Shown: piece by piece, positions 1-5,630 of the stretch
How positions within the stretch are numbered: position 1 is the stretch's first letter
How the letters are laid out: the number at the start of each line of letters is the position of its first letter
Assembly: GCA_002294285.1 (NCBI GenBank)
Contig: DBFL01000023.1
Coordinates: 1-5,775, forward strand
DNA: 5,775 nt
From: Candidatus Neomicrothrix sp. UBA881
GTDB lineage: Bacteria > Actinomycetota > Acidimicrobiia > Acidimicrobiales > MedAcidi-G1
Direction: 5' to 3'
The notes under the pieces: model-generated
Database searches by the model: none
What the model was told of the DNA's origin: nothing
The model's input: only the letters and a program-made list of their open reading frames with translations
Position numbers and translations under genes: made by a program

Positions 1-728
1 TAACAGACTTCCTTGCGGAGTTTCCTTTACGACATCAACCAGGCACTAGATGGTCTTATTCTATGGCTACTGATGTGCTGGGCAGAGTAATAGAAGTGGT
101 TGAAGATCGTTCCCTTTATGAGGTTTTGTCAGAAAGGGTTTTGGGCCCTTTGGGTATGAAAGATACCTCGTTTCGAATATCTGACGAAAAAATCGATCGT
201 TTAGCTGCCTGCTACATGCCAGAAGAAGGAACGTTATCCCCGCTACTTCTTGAGAAGCCTGAAGAAAGTGGCTATCGCGCGTCAAGATGGCAAAGCGGTG
301 GTGGTGGCTTATTATCCACCATGCATGATTACCAAAGGTTCTGCAGCATGTTGATTAACGGGGGAGAGCTTGACGGGAATCGAATTCTGGATTCAGAGAC
401 GATAAAACAAATGATGGAAAATCATCTGCCAGGCAAAGCAGATTTAACAGATGCTGGAGATCCACTCTATTACAAAGGTTTTTTTGATGGTGTGGGTTTT
501 GGTCTAGGTTTTGCCGTCGTTCAGGACCCTGTCAAAGGACGGATTGAAGCTAAAGAAGGGGAGGCGTCATGGGGTGGGATGGCAAGTACTGCTTTCTGGG
601 TAGATCCCGTTCAGGGGATAAATTGTATTTTTCTGACTCAGTTGGTGCCCTCAGGGACACATATAAAGTTGCGCTGGGACCTCCGTGCTTTGGTGAATCA
701 AGCAGTTGAGGAAAAGTCAGAAAAGTGA
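1..728 (+). CDS. Serine beta-lactamase-like hydrolase, C-terminal part (5' end outside window)
   Basis: The reading frame is open from base 3 with no stop, so the gene begins upstream of the window and the ATG at 63 is internal. About 241 C-terminal residues are visible; family members are usually near 400, so the SxxK nucleophile motif is missing. Visible hallmarks of the beta-lactamase/EstB family (PF00144, COG1680) are, in order: QPGTRWSYS followed by DVLGRVIE (the Tyr-Ser motif region); a VLGPLGMKDTSF segment; GGGGLLSTMHDYQRF; and a WGGMAST segment that stands where penicillin-binding enzymes carry KTG/HTG. The family covers esterases, peptidases and beta-lactamases, so the substrate is unknown; a broad serine esterase is more likely than true antibiotic resistance. 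No membrane segment is visible in this part. The stop overlaps the next start (GTGA, 725-728), suggesting co-transcription with the methyltransferase. Confidence 0.9.
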   Translation, partial: TDFLAEFPLRHQPGTRWSYSMATDVLGRVIEVVEDRSLYEVLSERVLGPLGMKDTSFRISDEKIDRLAACYMPEEGTLSPLLLEKPEESGYRASRWQSGGGGLLSTMHDYQRFCSMLINGGELDGNRILDSETIKQMMENHLPGKADLTDAGDPLYYKGFFDGVGFGLGFAVVQDPVKGRIEAKEGEASWGGMASTAFWVDPVQGINCIFLTQLVPSGTHIKLRWDLRALVNQAVEEKSEK

Positions 729-1366
729 AAGAAAAAGAATCATCAGATAAGAAAGCTCAGGGGTTCGTCATAGGAGTCGGACCACACCCCGAACCTTGGC
801 CTGAAGATGATCGTTTGGATATTGAACTTTTAGCCCAAGGAGACAAGCGGAACGTGATTGATGCTTATCGTTATTGGAGTGTAGAGGCAATAAGGAAAGA
901 TTTGGATACTCGAAGGCACTCTTTTCACGTTGCTATTGAGAATTGGGATCACGATTTAAACATTGGAACTGTCGTGCGGAACGCCAATGCTTTCCTAGCA
1001 GCGGGAGTTCATATTGTAGGGCGACGACGTTGGAACAGACGTGGAGCGATGGTGACTGATAGATATCAGCATGTTACATATCATCCGAAAATTGATGATT
1101 TGCTTATTTGGGCGGACTCAAACAGTATTCCACTTATTGGGGTGGATAATCTTCCGGGATCGGTTCCCTTAGAGAGTGTTTCTTTGCCAAAAGAGTGCGT
1201 TCTGGTTTTCGGCCAAGAGGGCCCAGGTCTCTCATCAAAGACACAAAGTGCATGTTCAATGGTTTGTTCGATTTCCCAGTATGGTTCGACTAGGTCCATC
1301 AATGCGGGTGTTGCATCAGGCATTGCTATGCATACATGGATACGTCAGCATGCAGAAATTAACTAA
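725..1366 (+). CDS. TrmH/SpoU-family RNA 2'-O-methyltransferase
   Basis: A SPOUT-class methyltransferase of 213 residues that would transfer a methyl group from S-adenosylmethionine to a ribose 2'-OH of rRNA or tRNA in the cytoplasm. The three SpoU motifs are intact: motif 1, NIGTVVRNANAF (residues 79-90, with the expected Asn79 and Arg85); motif 2, VFGQEGPGLS (161-170, Glu165); motif 3, GSTRSINAGVASGIAM (187-202), which forms the cofactor-binding trefoil knot. The N-terminal stretch with GDKRNVIDAYRYW (39-51) and IVGRRRWNRRGAMVTDRYQH (97-116) matches the layout I recall for actinobacterial homologues annotated as rRNA methyltransferases; the target nucleotide cannot be deduced. The GTG start at 725 keeps the conserved N-terminus and overlaps the hydrolase stop by four bases. 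A possible Shine-Dalgarno (GAGG, 708-711) is 13 nt away, so translational coupling is plausible. Confidence 0.94.
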   Translation: MKEKESSDKKAQGFVIGVGPHPEPWPEDDRLDIELLAQGDKRNVIDAYRYWSVEAIRKDLDTRRHSFHVAIENWDHDLNIGTVVRNANAFLAAGVHIVGRRRWNRRGAMVTDRYQHVTYHPKIDDLLIWADSNSIPLIGVDNLPGSVPLESVSLPKECVLVFGQEGPGLSSKTQSACSMVCSISQYGSTRSINAGVASGIAMHTWIRQHAEIN

Positions 1367-1397
1367 AATTTAGGTAAGGAAAGTTTTACTCGTTTCA

Positions 1398-1637
1398 ATG
1401 AGCTCCACAGATGTTAGTCACGAGACCGAAAGTGAAATTTTATTAGATGAAGGCGATCATGATCGCTTTTCTCATTATGCGAGAAAAGCTGACATAGTTG
1501 AGTCAGCTGTTACAGGAAAGCCAATAGTTGCTTTATGTGGCAAGGTTTGGGTACCAGATAGGAATCCAGACCGCTTTCCTCTTTGTCCCAGATGCAAGGA
1601 GTTGTATGAGAAGAAGAAATCTCAAGAAAGTAATTGA
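1398..1637 (+). CDS. DUF3039 family small protein, possibly zinc-binding
   Basis: A 79-residue protein matching the actinobacterial DUF3039 family: an acidic N-terminus, then DEGDHDRFSHYARK (17-30), ESAVTGKPIVALCGKVWVP (35-53) and a CPRC pair (63-66) near a Lys-rich end. Cys47, Cys63 and Cys66, with His21 or His26 nearby, could form a single zinc site; this is inference, since I know of no characterised function for the family. There is no signal peptide or membrane segment, so it should be cytoplasmic. ATG 1398 is the only usable start, because an in-frame TAG lies at 1371-1373 and no other start codon occurs between. The nearest Shine-Dalgarno-like sequence (AAGGA, 1376-1380) is unusually far, 17 nt upstream. 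The gene starts 31 bp after the methyltransferase and is probably in the same transcript. Confidence 0.87.
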   Translation: MSSTDVSHETESEILLDEGDHDRFSHYARKADIVESAVTGKPIVALCGKVWVPDRNPDRFPLCPRCKELYEKKKSQESN

Positions 1638-1647
1638 TTTTGTTAGT

Positions 1648-1679
1648 CAAATATTTTGTCACAACAACAATTTGTTTTT
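1648..1679 (+). terminator. Weak AT-rich hairpin with T-run, possible terminator after DUF3039 gene
   Basis: CAAAT (1648-1652) pairs with ATTTG (1670-1674), and inside it TTGT (1656-1659) pairs with ACAA (1664-1667) around a CACA loop; five T follow at 1675-1679. The stem is short, interrupted and almost free of G-C pairs, so termination would be weak. The same region also holds the longer-range pair AGTCAAA (1645-1651) / TTTGACT (1677-1683), so it may be an operator instead. Confidence 0.3.
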
Positions 1680-1691
1680 GACTGCTAGGTC

Positions 1692-1697
1692 TAGAGT
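1692..1697 (+). promoter_or_regulatory. Possible -10 box of a leaderless promoter for the SDR gene
   Basis: TAGAGT fits the TANNNT pattern of actinobacterial -10 boxes and is followed by exactly six bases before ATG 1704, so transcription would begin at or next to the start codon. No Shine-Dalgarno lies upstream of this ATG, and an in-frame TAG (1692-1694) excludes an earlier start. No -35 stands at the right distance: the TTGACT at 1678-1683 is only 8 bp away. Tentative. Confidence 0.3.
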
Positions 1698-1703
1698 CGA
1701 AGT

Positions 1704-2549
1704 ATGAATGTTTTAATTACAGGAAGCAATACGGGTTTTGGAAAGTTAGCCGCAATTTCTTTAGCTAGAAATGGTATGACAGTTATCGCGACCATGCGAA
1801 ATTTGAGCAAAGGTGACGACCTCCTTAGAATTTCTCAGGAGGAAGAACTTCCAATAGAAATCCGTCAATTAGATGTTTGTGACCCAGAGATGGTCAAGGA
1901 TTGTTTGTCAGACGCTAGTGAAATAGATGCAGTTGTCAACAATGCAGGATTTGAAGTCCAAGCAGCAATTGAACAACTCGAAGACGAAATGATGCTCAGA
2001 CAGCTTGATACGAACCTATTAGGACCCTTAAGAGTAATTAGGGCTGTTTTACCAGCTTGGTCTCAAAGAGGCAGTGGAGTGATAGTAAATGTAAGTAGCA
2101 TCGCTGGTCGTTCAGCGCCTCCTTATAGTGGTTCGTATGCAGCTTCAAAACACGCTCTCGAAGCTCTCAGTGAGTCTTTACACTTTGAGGTTTCACATTT
2201 GGGAATTCGAGTGTGCGTAATAGAGCCAGGAAGATTTTCAACAGGCTTTTTTGAAAATATTGTCAGGCCAGATTCATGGGAAGGGTCATCGCATCAACAG
2301 CGTGCTACGGCATTTAGAGAAGCTTTATTAAATCTCGACAATCTTGGAAACGAGGGGACTGGTGAAGGTGGTGCTCCTGCTGACCCTCAGATCGTAGCGG
2401 ATGCGATTGTTAGGGCAGTAAAAGATCCAACTACACCTTTTAGAACACTCGTTGGTCAGGATGCTGAATTGATCGATGCTACTAAAACTTCGATGAGTTT
2501 TGAAGACTTTGAAGCGACTATGAGAGCTGCGCTTGATTGGCATGACTGA
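1704..2549 (+). CDS. Short-chain dehydrogenase/reductase, 17-beta-HSD-like classical SDR
   Basis: A cytoplasmic NAD(P)-dependent oxidoreductase of 281 residues with a complete classical SDR core. Visible motifs: the dinucleotide-binding TGSNTGFG (residues 6-13); Asp57-Val58, which contacts the adenine; NNAG (79-82); Asn104; and the catalytic Ser132, Tyr145 and Lys149 with exact S-x12-Y-x3-K spacing inside a SYAASK context; then EPGRFST (174-180). The ATMRN segment (29-33) after the second strand puts an Arg where NADPH-preferring enzymes often have one, and it resembles the 17-beta-hydroxysteroid dehydrogenase-like subgroup. The substrate is unknown; that subgroup label is not evidence for steroid use. 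ATG 1704 is the first possible start after an in-frame TAG. The gene seems to be its own unit: 66 bp separates it from the DUF3039 gene, and a promoter begins 12 bp after its stop. Confidence 0.93.
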   Translation: MNVLITGSNTGFGKLAAISLARNGMTVIATMRNLSKGDDLLRISQEEELPIEIRQLDVCDPEMVKDCLSDASEIDAVVNNAGFEVQAAIEQLEDEMMLRQLDTNLLGPLRVIRAVLPAWSQRGSGVIVNVSSIAGRSAPPYSGSYAASKHALEALSESLHFEVSHLGIRVCVIEPGRFSTGFFENIVRPDSWEGSSHQQRATAFREALLNLDNLGNEGTGEGGAPADPQIVADAIVRAVKDPTTPFRTLVGQDAELIDATKTSMSFEDFEATMRAALDWHD

Positions 2550-2556
2550 TAAGAAT

Positions 2557-2578
2557 AGATTTTGACTTTTTAAAATCT
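2557..2578. repeat. Inverted repeat overlapping the importer promoter (candidate operator)
   Basis: AGATTTT (2557-2563) and AAAATCT (2572-2578) form perfect 7-bp arms around GACTTTTT. The repeat covers the -35 hexamer and half of the spacer of the importer promoter, where a repressor or activator could act. No T-run follows, so it is a poor terminator for the SDR gene. AT-rich dyads arise readily by chance, so the support is positional only. Confidence 0.35.
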
Positions 2579-2590
2579 GGAAAATATAGT
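2562..2590 (+). promoter_or_regulatory. Promoter of the NitT/TauT-type importer operon
   Basis: TTGACT (2562-2567) and TATAGT (2585-2590) are separated by exactly 17 bp, each one mismatch from the housekeeping consensus. The predicted transcription start is near 2597, giving a leader of about 92 nt before the GTG of the binding-protein gene. This is the best-formed promoter in the window. Confidence 0.7.
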
Positions 2591-2596
2591 TGGTCA

Positions 2597-2651
2597 AGGT
2601 TTGAGGTTTTCAAACTTAAGAAAACATATAGGAAATTTCTTTGCAGAAATT
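2597..2651 (+). promoter_or_regulatory. Structured 5' leader of the importer operon (two hairpins)
   Basis: Hairpin I pairs 2597-2604 (AGGTTTGA) with 2610-2617 (TCAAACTT) around GGTTT; it has eight pairs including one G-U and would sit at the very 5' end of the transcript. Hairpin II pairs AATTTCT (2634-2640) with AGAAATT (2645-2651) around TTGC. A pyrimidine run at 2657-2665 could also pair imperfectly with the Shine-Dalgarno at 2677-2683. I looked for TPP and guanidine-I riboswitch consensus blocks and saw neither. The leader may stabilise the mRNA or control translation; this is inference. Confidence 0.35.
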
Positions 2652-2676
2652 CTGACCTCTTCTTTCCTAATGATGA

Positions 2677-2683
2677 AAAGGAG
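2677..2683 (+). promoter_or_regulatory. Strong Shine-Dalgarno of the substrate-binding protein gene
   Basis: AAAGGAG ends 5 nt before GTG 2689 and supports that start. The overlapping ATG at 2687-2689 is followed directly by TGA, so it cannot start the gene. An in-frame TGA at 2674-2676 rules out earlier starts in the GTG frame. Confidence 0.8.
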
Positions 2684-2688
2684 AATAT

Positions 2689-3846
2689 GTGAAAGTTCTA
2701 CGTCTTACTTCAATTGTTTTGGTTGTATTTGCAGTTTTAGCAACTGCCTGCGGTAGCGACTCTGATTCAAGCTCATCAGGATCGTCTTCTTCAAGCAGCC
2801 AAGGTACAGAAGGTTGCAAAGATGCAGCAGTAACTCCTGTAGAAGATCGTAGCCCAGGTCGTGCCGTAGCGCGGTGTGAACCTGGATACCCAAAGCCACA
2901 ACCTTTGCCTGAGATGACAAAGGTGTCAGTAGTTACAAAATGGAAAGCGGAATTTGTTGCTCCAATTTTAACTGGTCTTGAATTTGGTGAGTTTGCTGCG
3001 GAAAATCTCGAGATTGAGTTTGTCGAACTAGGGTTTAGTGATTCAATAGCTCAATTAGACAGTTGTGATTTAGATTTTGGTGTAGCTGGCACTGAAGCAG
3101 CTTTGCATAATGCCATAAATAATGGTGTTGATATAAAGATGATTCTTGGTAATTATTATCCGCCAGACGCTGGAGATCTTTCTGTTGACCAAACAGGTTT
3201 ATGGGCTAGAAGAGATGCATTTTCTGATCCGGAAAATCCGAATATAGCAGATCTTAAGGGTCAAAAAATTGCATCTGCGGTAGGTCTAGGAAGTGTGATT
3301 TCTTATCCAATAGGTGCGGCTTTAAGACCTTCAGGCGTGAGCCTTTTAGACATGACTATCGAGAAAATTGGATCGTCTGACATGGTGCAAGCTTTAGAAA
3401 ATGATGCAGTTCAGGCAGCATGGCTACTTGATCCGCACTGGGTTGCTGCAGCTAGTAATCCTGATCTTGCATTGGTTGCTACTCAAACTCCTGGAGAAGC
3501 ATTAGGAGGTATTTATGTTGGACCGTGTTTGCGTGACCCTAAGCGTGATCGTGATGTAGGTCTTGCTTTTGTAAGAGCGTATATAAGAAGCATTAATACC
3601 TATCTTGATGGTGCATATCAGAGCAATCCAGAGGTAGTTGAAGCATTGGTGAACCAGTCTGGTTACCCCGAAGGAGCTTTTACGGCTACTGGGGAACTTA
3701 CTTTTGATTGGGAAATGAAGAAAGGAACTTCTAGCGATGCACAGAGTTTCTATATTGAATTCGACTCTGTCGACTATTCAGAGCCCATTTCTGAAGATCG
3801 TGTTTATGACCGGTCTTTATATCTTGATGCTGTAGGCAAAGGTTAG
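2689..3846 (+). CDS. ABC importer substrate-binding lipoprotein, NMT1/SsuA/TauA-like
   Basis: A 385-residue extracytoplasmic binding protein. Residues 1-20 form a signal peptide (Lys2, Arg5, hydrophobic 9-19) ending in LATAC, so Cys21 is the likely lipidated residue. A very Ser-rich linker (23-37) follows. The binding domain begins near residue 78 and shows the NMT1-like course: APILTGLEFGEFAAENLEIE (91-110); DLDFGVAGTEAALHNAINNG (127-146), the typical first lobe; DLKGQKIASAVGLGSV (188-203), the usual start of the second lobe; and a C-terminal SLYLDA. Non-lipid cysteines are 43, 63, 126 and 280 and might form disulfides. The family binds nitrate, sulfonates, taurine or thiamine precursors, and nothing here decides which; the CCCFG motif of THI5 proteins is absent. 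The gene heads the operon behind its own promoter and is followed by a strong terminator. Confidence 0.92.
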   Translation: MKVLRLTSIVLVVFAVLATACGSDSDSSSSGSSSSSSQGTEGCKDAAVTPVEDRSPGRAVARCEPGYPKPQPLPEMTKVSVVTKWKAEFVAPILTGLEFGEFAAENLEIEFVELGFSDSIAQLDSCDLDFGVAGTEAALHNAINNGVDIKMILGNYYPPDAGDLSVDQTGLWARRDAFSDPENPNIADLKGQKIASAVGLGSVISYPIGAALRPSGVSLLDMTIEKIGSSDMVQALENDAVQAAWLLDPHWVAAASNPDLALVATQTPGEALGGIYVGPCLRDPKRDRDVGLAFVRAYIRSINTYLDGAYQSNPEVVEALVNQSGYPEGAFTATGELTFDWEMKKGTSSDAQSFYIEFDSVDYSEPISEDRVYDRSLYLDAVGKG

Positions 3847-3853
3847 AGATTTT

Positions 3854-3896
3854 GACCGGTGGCTGTTGATTACAGTCACCGGTCTTAATTTTTTTT
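3854..3896 (+). terminator. Intrinsic terminator between binding protein and ATPase genes
   Basis: GACCGGTGGCTG (3854-3865) pairs with CAGTCACCGGTC (3873-3884): a 12-bp stem with one G-U pair and the 7-nt loop TTGATTA. TTAA and then eight T (3889-3896) follow. It begins 7 bp after the binding-protein stop and ends 15 bp before the ATPase start. It is by far the most GC-rich hairpin in the window. Since no separate promoter for the ATPase is convincing, it probably lets only part of the transcription through, making the binding protein more abundant than the membrane complex. Confidence 0.9.
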
Positions 3897-3911
3897 AAAT
3901 AGGTTTATCAA

Positions 3912-4730
3912 TTGAGTGATTCATCTCAGAAAATCGAAGCGAGGCAAGTTGAAAAAGTCTTTTCGGCAGGCATGGAAGACGAGGTGCAAGCATTAGGTCC
4001 TTTAGATCTCAATGTTCGTGACGGAGAATTTGTGTGCCTTGTAGGTCCGTCAGGCTGTGGTAAGTCAACCTTATTGAGAATTGTTGCCGGATTGCTTAAT
4101 CCGACGGCAGGTAGGATTGACATAAGAGTTACACCTGAAAAATCGTCACCAATTTCAATGGTTTTCCAAGATTACGGGATTTATCCTTGGAAAACTGTAG
4201 AGGGAAATATTCGTTTTGGTCTGGAAATTGCTGGGATTCCTAAATCTAGAGTAAAAGAAATTACTGAGCACTGGTTAGATCGCATGGACTTGTCAGCTTT
4301 TGCTAGCTCTTACCCGGACACACTTTCCGGAGGAATGCGTCAACGCGTTGCAATTGCAAGAGCCTTGGCTGTTGAACCTGAAATTCTATTAATGGACGAA
4401 CCATTTGCTGCTCTTGATGCGCAACTGAGACAATTGTTGCAAGATGAGTTATTGAATATTTGGCAAAAAGATCAGAGAACAGTTTTATTTGTTACACACA
4501 GTCTAGAAGAAGCGATTGTTCTTGGTGACAGAGTGGTAGTAATGAGCAGCAGGCCAGGAAAAGTGGTATTAGATCAAGAGGTGCCGTTTGAGCGGCCACG
4601 TTTGCCAGAACTTAGGGCACAGGGTGATTTCAATGATTTCAAAAATGAGCTCTGGGGTTGCCTTAAAGGCGAGGTTGAACATTATTTAGAACGGATCAAT
4701 TCCTTAACGAAAAAAACGGAAGTTAAGTAA
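3912..4730 (+). CDS. ABC importer ATPase, SsuB/TauB/NrtD-like
   Basis: A 272-residue nucleotide-binding subunit acting on the cytoplasmic face of the membrane. All catalytic motifs are intact: Walker A GPSGCGKST (45-53), Q-loop Gln86 in VFQDYGIYPWKTVEGNI (the PW-x-TV context is usual for the NitT/TauT group), signature LSGGMRQR (138-145), Walker B ILLMDEP (158-164) with Glu163, D-loop ALDA (167-170) and the switch His196. The TTG start at 3912 is preferred: an in-frame TAG lies at 3900-3902, no other start codon lies between, and the next ATG (codon 21) would remove the first strand. A weak Shine-Dalgarno (AGG, 3901-3903) is 8 nt upstream. TTG plus a weak site suggests low translation. The stop shares one base with the permease start, so the two are translationally coupled. 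Confidence 0.94.
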   Translation: MSDSSQKIEARQVEKVFSAGMEDEVQALGPLDLNVRDGEFVCLVGPSGCGKSTLLRIVAGLLNPTAGRIDIRVTPEKSSPISMVFQDYGIYPWKTVEGNIRFGLEIAGIPKSRVKEITEHWLDRMDLSAFASSYPDTLSGGMRQRVAIARALAVEPEILLMDEPFAALDAQLRQLLQDELLNIWQKDQRTVLFVTHSLEEAIVLGDRVVVMSSRPGKVVLDQEVPFERPRLPELRAQGDFNDFKNELWGCLKGEVEHYLERINSLTKKTEVK

Positions 4731-5584
4731 TGAAGAATGTGGAGACAGCAGGTAGGGACTTGTTAAGCAGAGTGCCGACCTTGGCTGATACCAGCCCTAA
4801 AAAGTACAACAAGCGTAGAAAGTTGATTGAAACGTCTCTTGCAGTTGGGGTTCCGGCTTCACTTATCGCTTTATGGCAGCTTGGTTTCCATTATGAGTGG
4901 ATTGATAATCGTTTCTACGCATCACCTTGGGAAATAGTTACTTCTGAAAAATTAAGAGAAGCAGAATTATGGTCTGAAATATGGACAAGTGTTCAAAGGA
5001 TGCTTAAGGGATTTTTTGCGGGTTCTCTTTTAGGTGTTCTCTTGGGTGTTTTGATGGGCGTCTCGCGTTTACTGAGAGCAGCGCTTGATTCTTTGTTAAC
5101 TGCTTTATACACAGTTCCGAAACTGGCTTTAATACCAGTTTTTGTAACCATATTTGGTTTTGGGGATTTGCCTCGAGTGGCACTGATAGCGGTAACAGTT
5201 TTTTTCTTTGTGTGGATTTCAACCATGTCAGCAATTATGGGAGTAGAAGATGGCTATAGAGAAGCAGCATTAAGTTTTGGTGCAAACAGGTGGCAAATAT
5301 TTAGACATGTCCTTTTTCCAGGAGCTTTACCACAAATTTTCGTAGGTCTGAGAATTGCCGCCGGTGTGGCTGTATTGATGCTCATAGGCGTTGAGCTTGT
5401 CTTAGCAAGTGACGGTCTGGGTGCTTTGATAGAGAAAGGCAGAACATTATTTTTACCAGAGCTAACGTATGTAGGTATAGCAATTGCTGCTTTATTGGGT
5501 TTGTTGTTTACGTATGTAGTCAGAATATTGGGGCGCTTATTGTTGCCTTGGGCTCCCGAAGATCAGACGCCAAATCAAAGTTGA
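4730..5584 (+). CDS. ABC importer permease, SsuC/TauC/NrtB-like
   Basis: A 284-residue inner-membrane subunit of the BPD_transp_1 family. After a polar, basic N-terminus (1-33) I see about six hydrophobic segments, near 35-53, 92-112, 121-142, 148-169, 205-226 and 246-265. The cytoplasmic EAA loop that docks on the ATPase is clear: REAALSFGANRWQIFRHVLFPGALP (177-201) has Glu178-Ala-Ala, Gly184 and the closing FPGALP. The region before the EAA loop, with LYTVPKLALIPVFVTIFGFG (126-145), is typical of permeases for nitrate, taurine and alkanesulfonates. ATG 4730 overlaps the ATPase TAA by one base, and GGAAG (4718-4722) sits 7 nt upstream as ribosome binding site. No convincing terminator follows the gene. 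With the two preceding genes it makes a complete importer. Confidence 0.94.
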   Translation: MKNVETAGRDLLSRVPTLADTSPKKYNKRRKLIETSLAVGVPASLIALWQLGFHYEWIDNRFYASPWEIVTSEKLREAELWSEIWTSVQRMLKGFFAGSLLGVLLGVLMGVSRLLRAALDSLLTALYTVPKLALIPVFVTIFGFGDLPRVALIAVTVFFFVWISTMSAIMGVEDGYREAALSFGANRWQIFRHVLFPGALPQIFVGLRIAAGVAVLMLIGVELVLASDGLGALIEKGRTLFLPELTYVGIAIAALLGLLFTYVVRILGRLLLPWAPEDQTPNQS

Positions 5585-5590
5585 AATTTT

Positions 5591-5624
5591 TTGACAAAGG
5601 GTAAAAGGTTTTTTTCTTTATAAT
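5591..5624 (+). promoter_or_regulatory. Probable promoter of the His-rich lipoprotein gene, leaderless geometry
   Basis: A consensus TATAAT at 5619-5624 is followed by six bases and then GTG 5631, so transcription would start at the start codon itself. There is no properly placed Shine-Dalgarno, which fits a leaderless mRNA, common in Actinobacteria. A consensus TTGACA at 5591-5596 is 22 bp from the -10, longer than usual, so it may not be the functional -35. Confidence 0.5.
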
Positions 5625-5630
5625 TAAAAC

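Noticed and set aside
63..65. ATG at 63 as the start of the hydrolase gene
   Set aside because: The frame upstream to base 3 is open and encodes the conserved QPGTRWSYS motif, so this ATG is internal and the gene is cut by the window edge.
1176..1373. Second + strand open frame of 65 codons overlapping the methyltransferase
   Set aside because: It runs in another frame through SpoU motifs 2 and 3, which are fully explained by the methyltransferase; no family resemblance.
2591..2688. TPP or guanidine-I riboswitch in the importer leader
   Set aside because: Such elements accompany some NMT1-type importers, but their conserved sequence blocks are not present, and the leader is short for either.
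112..3800. GAAGATCGT occurring several times (near 103-111, 2841-2849 and 3792-3800)
   Set aside because: Each copy lies inside a coding region and spells Glu-Asp-Arg in frame; spacing is irregular and flanks differ, so it looks like codon preference and not a repeat family.
3900..3914. TAGGTT six bases before the TTG start of the ATPase as another leaderless promoter
   Set aside because: The hexamer is a poor -10, nothing resembling a -35 lies at 16-19 bp, and AGG here also serves as the weak Shine-Dalgarno. TANNNT is common by chance in such AT-rich spacers.
4993..5234. Reverse-strand open frames opposite the permease, and similar ones opposite the other genes
   Set aside because: They lie wholly inside genes with clear family motifs, show no recognisable domain or ribosome binding site, and have the low-complexity look of antisense reads.
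5585..5630. Terminator after the permease gene
   Set aside because: There is a run of T (5609-5615), but no stem of useful length precedes it; the T-run is more likely promoter spacer.
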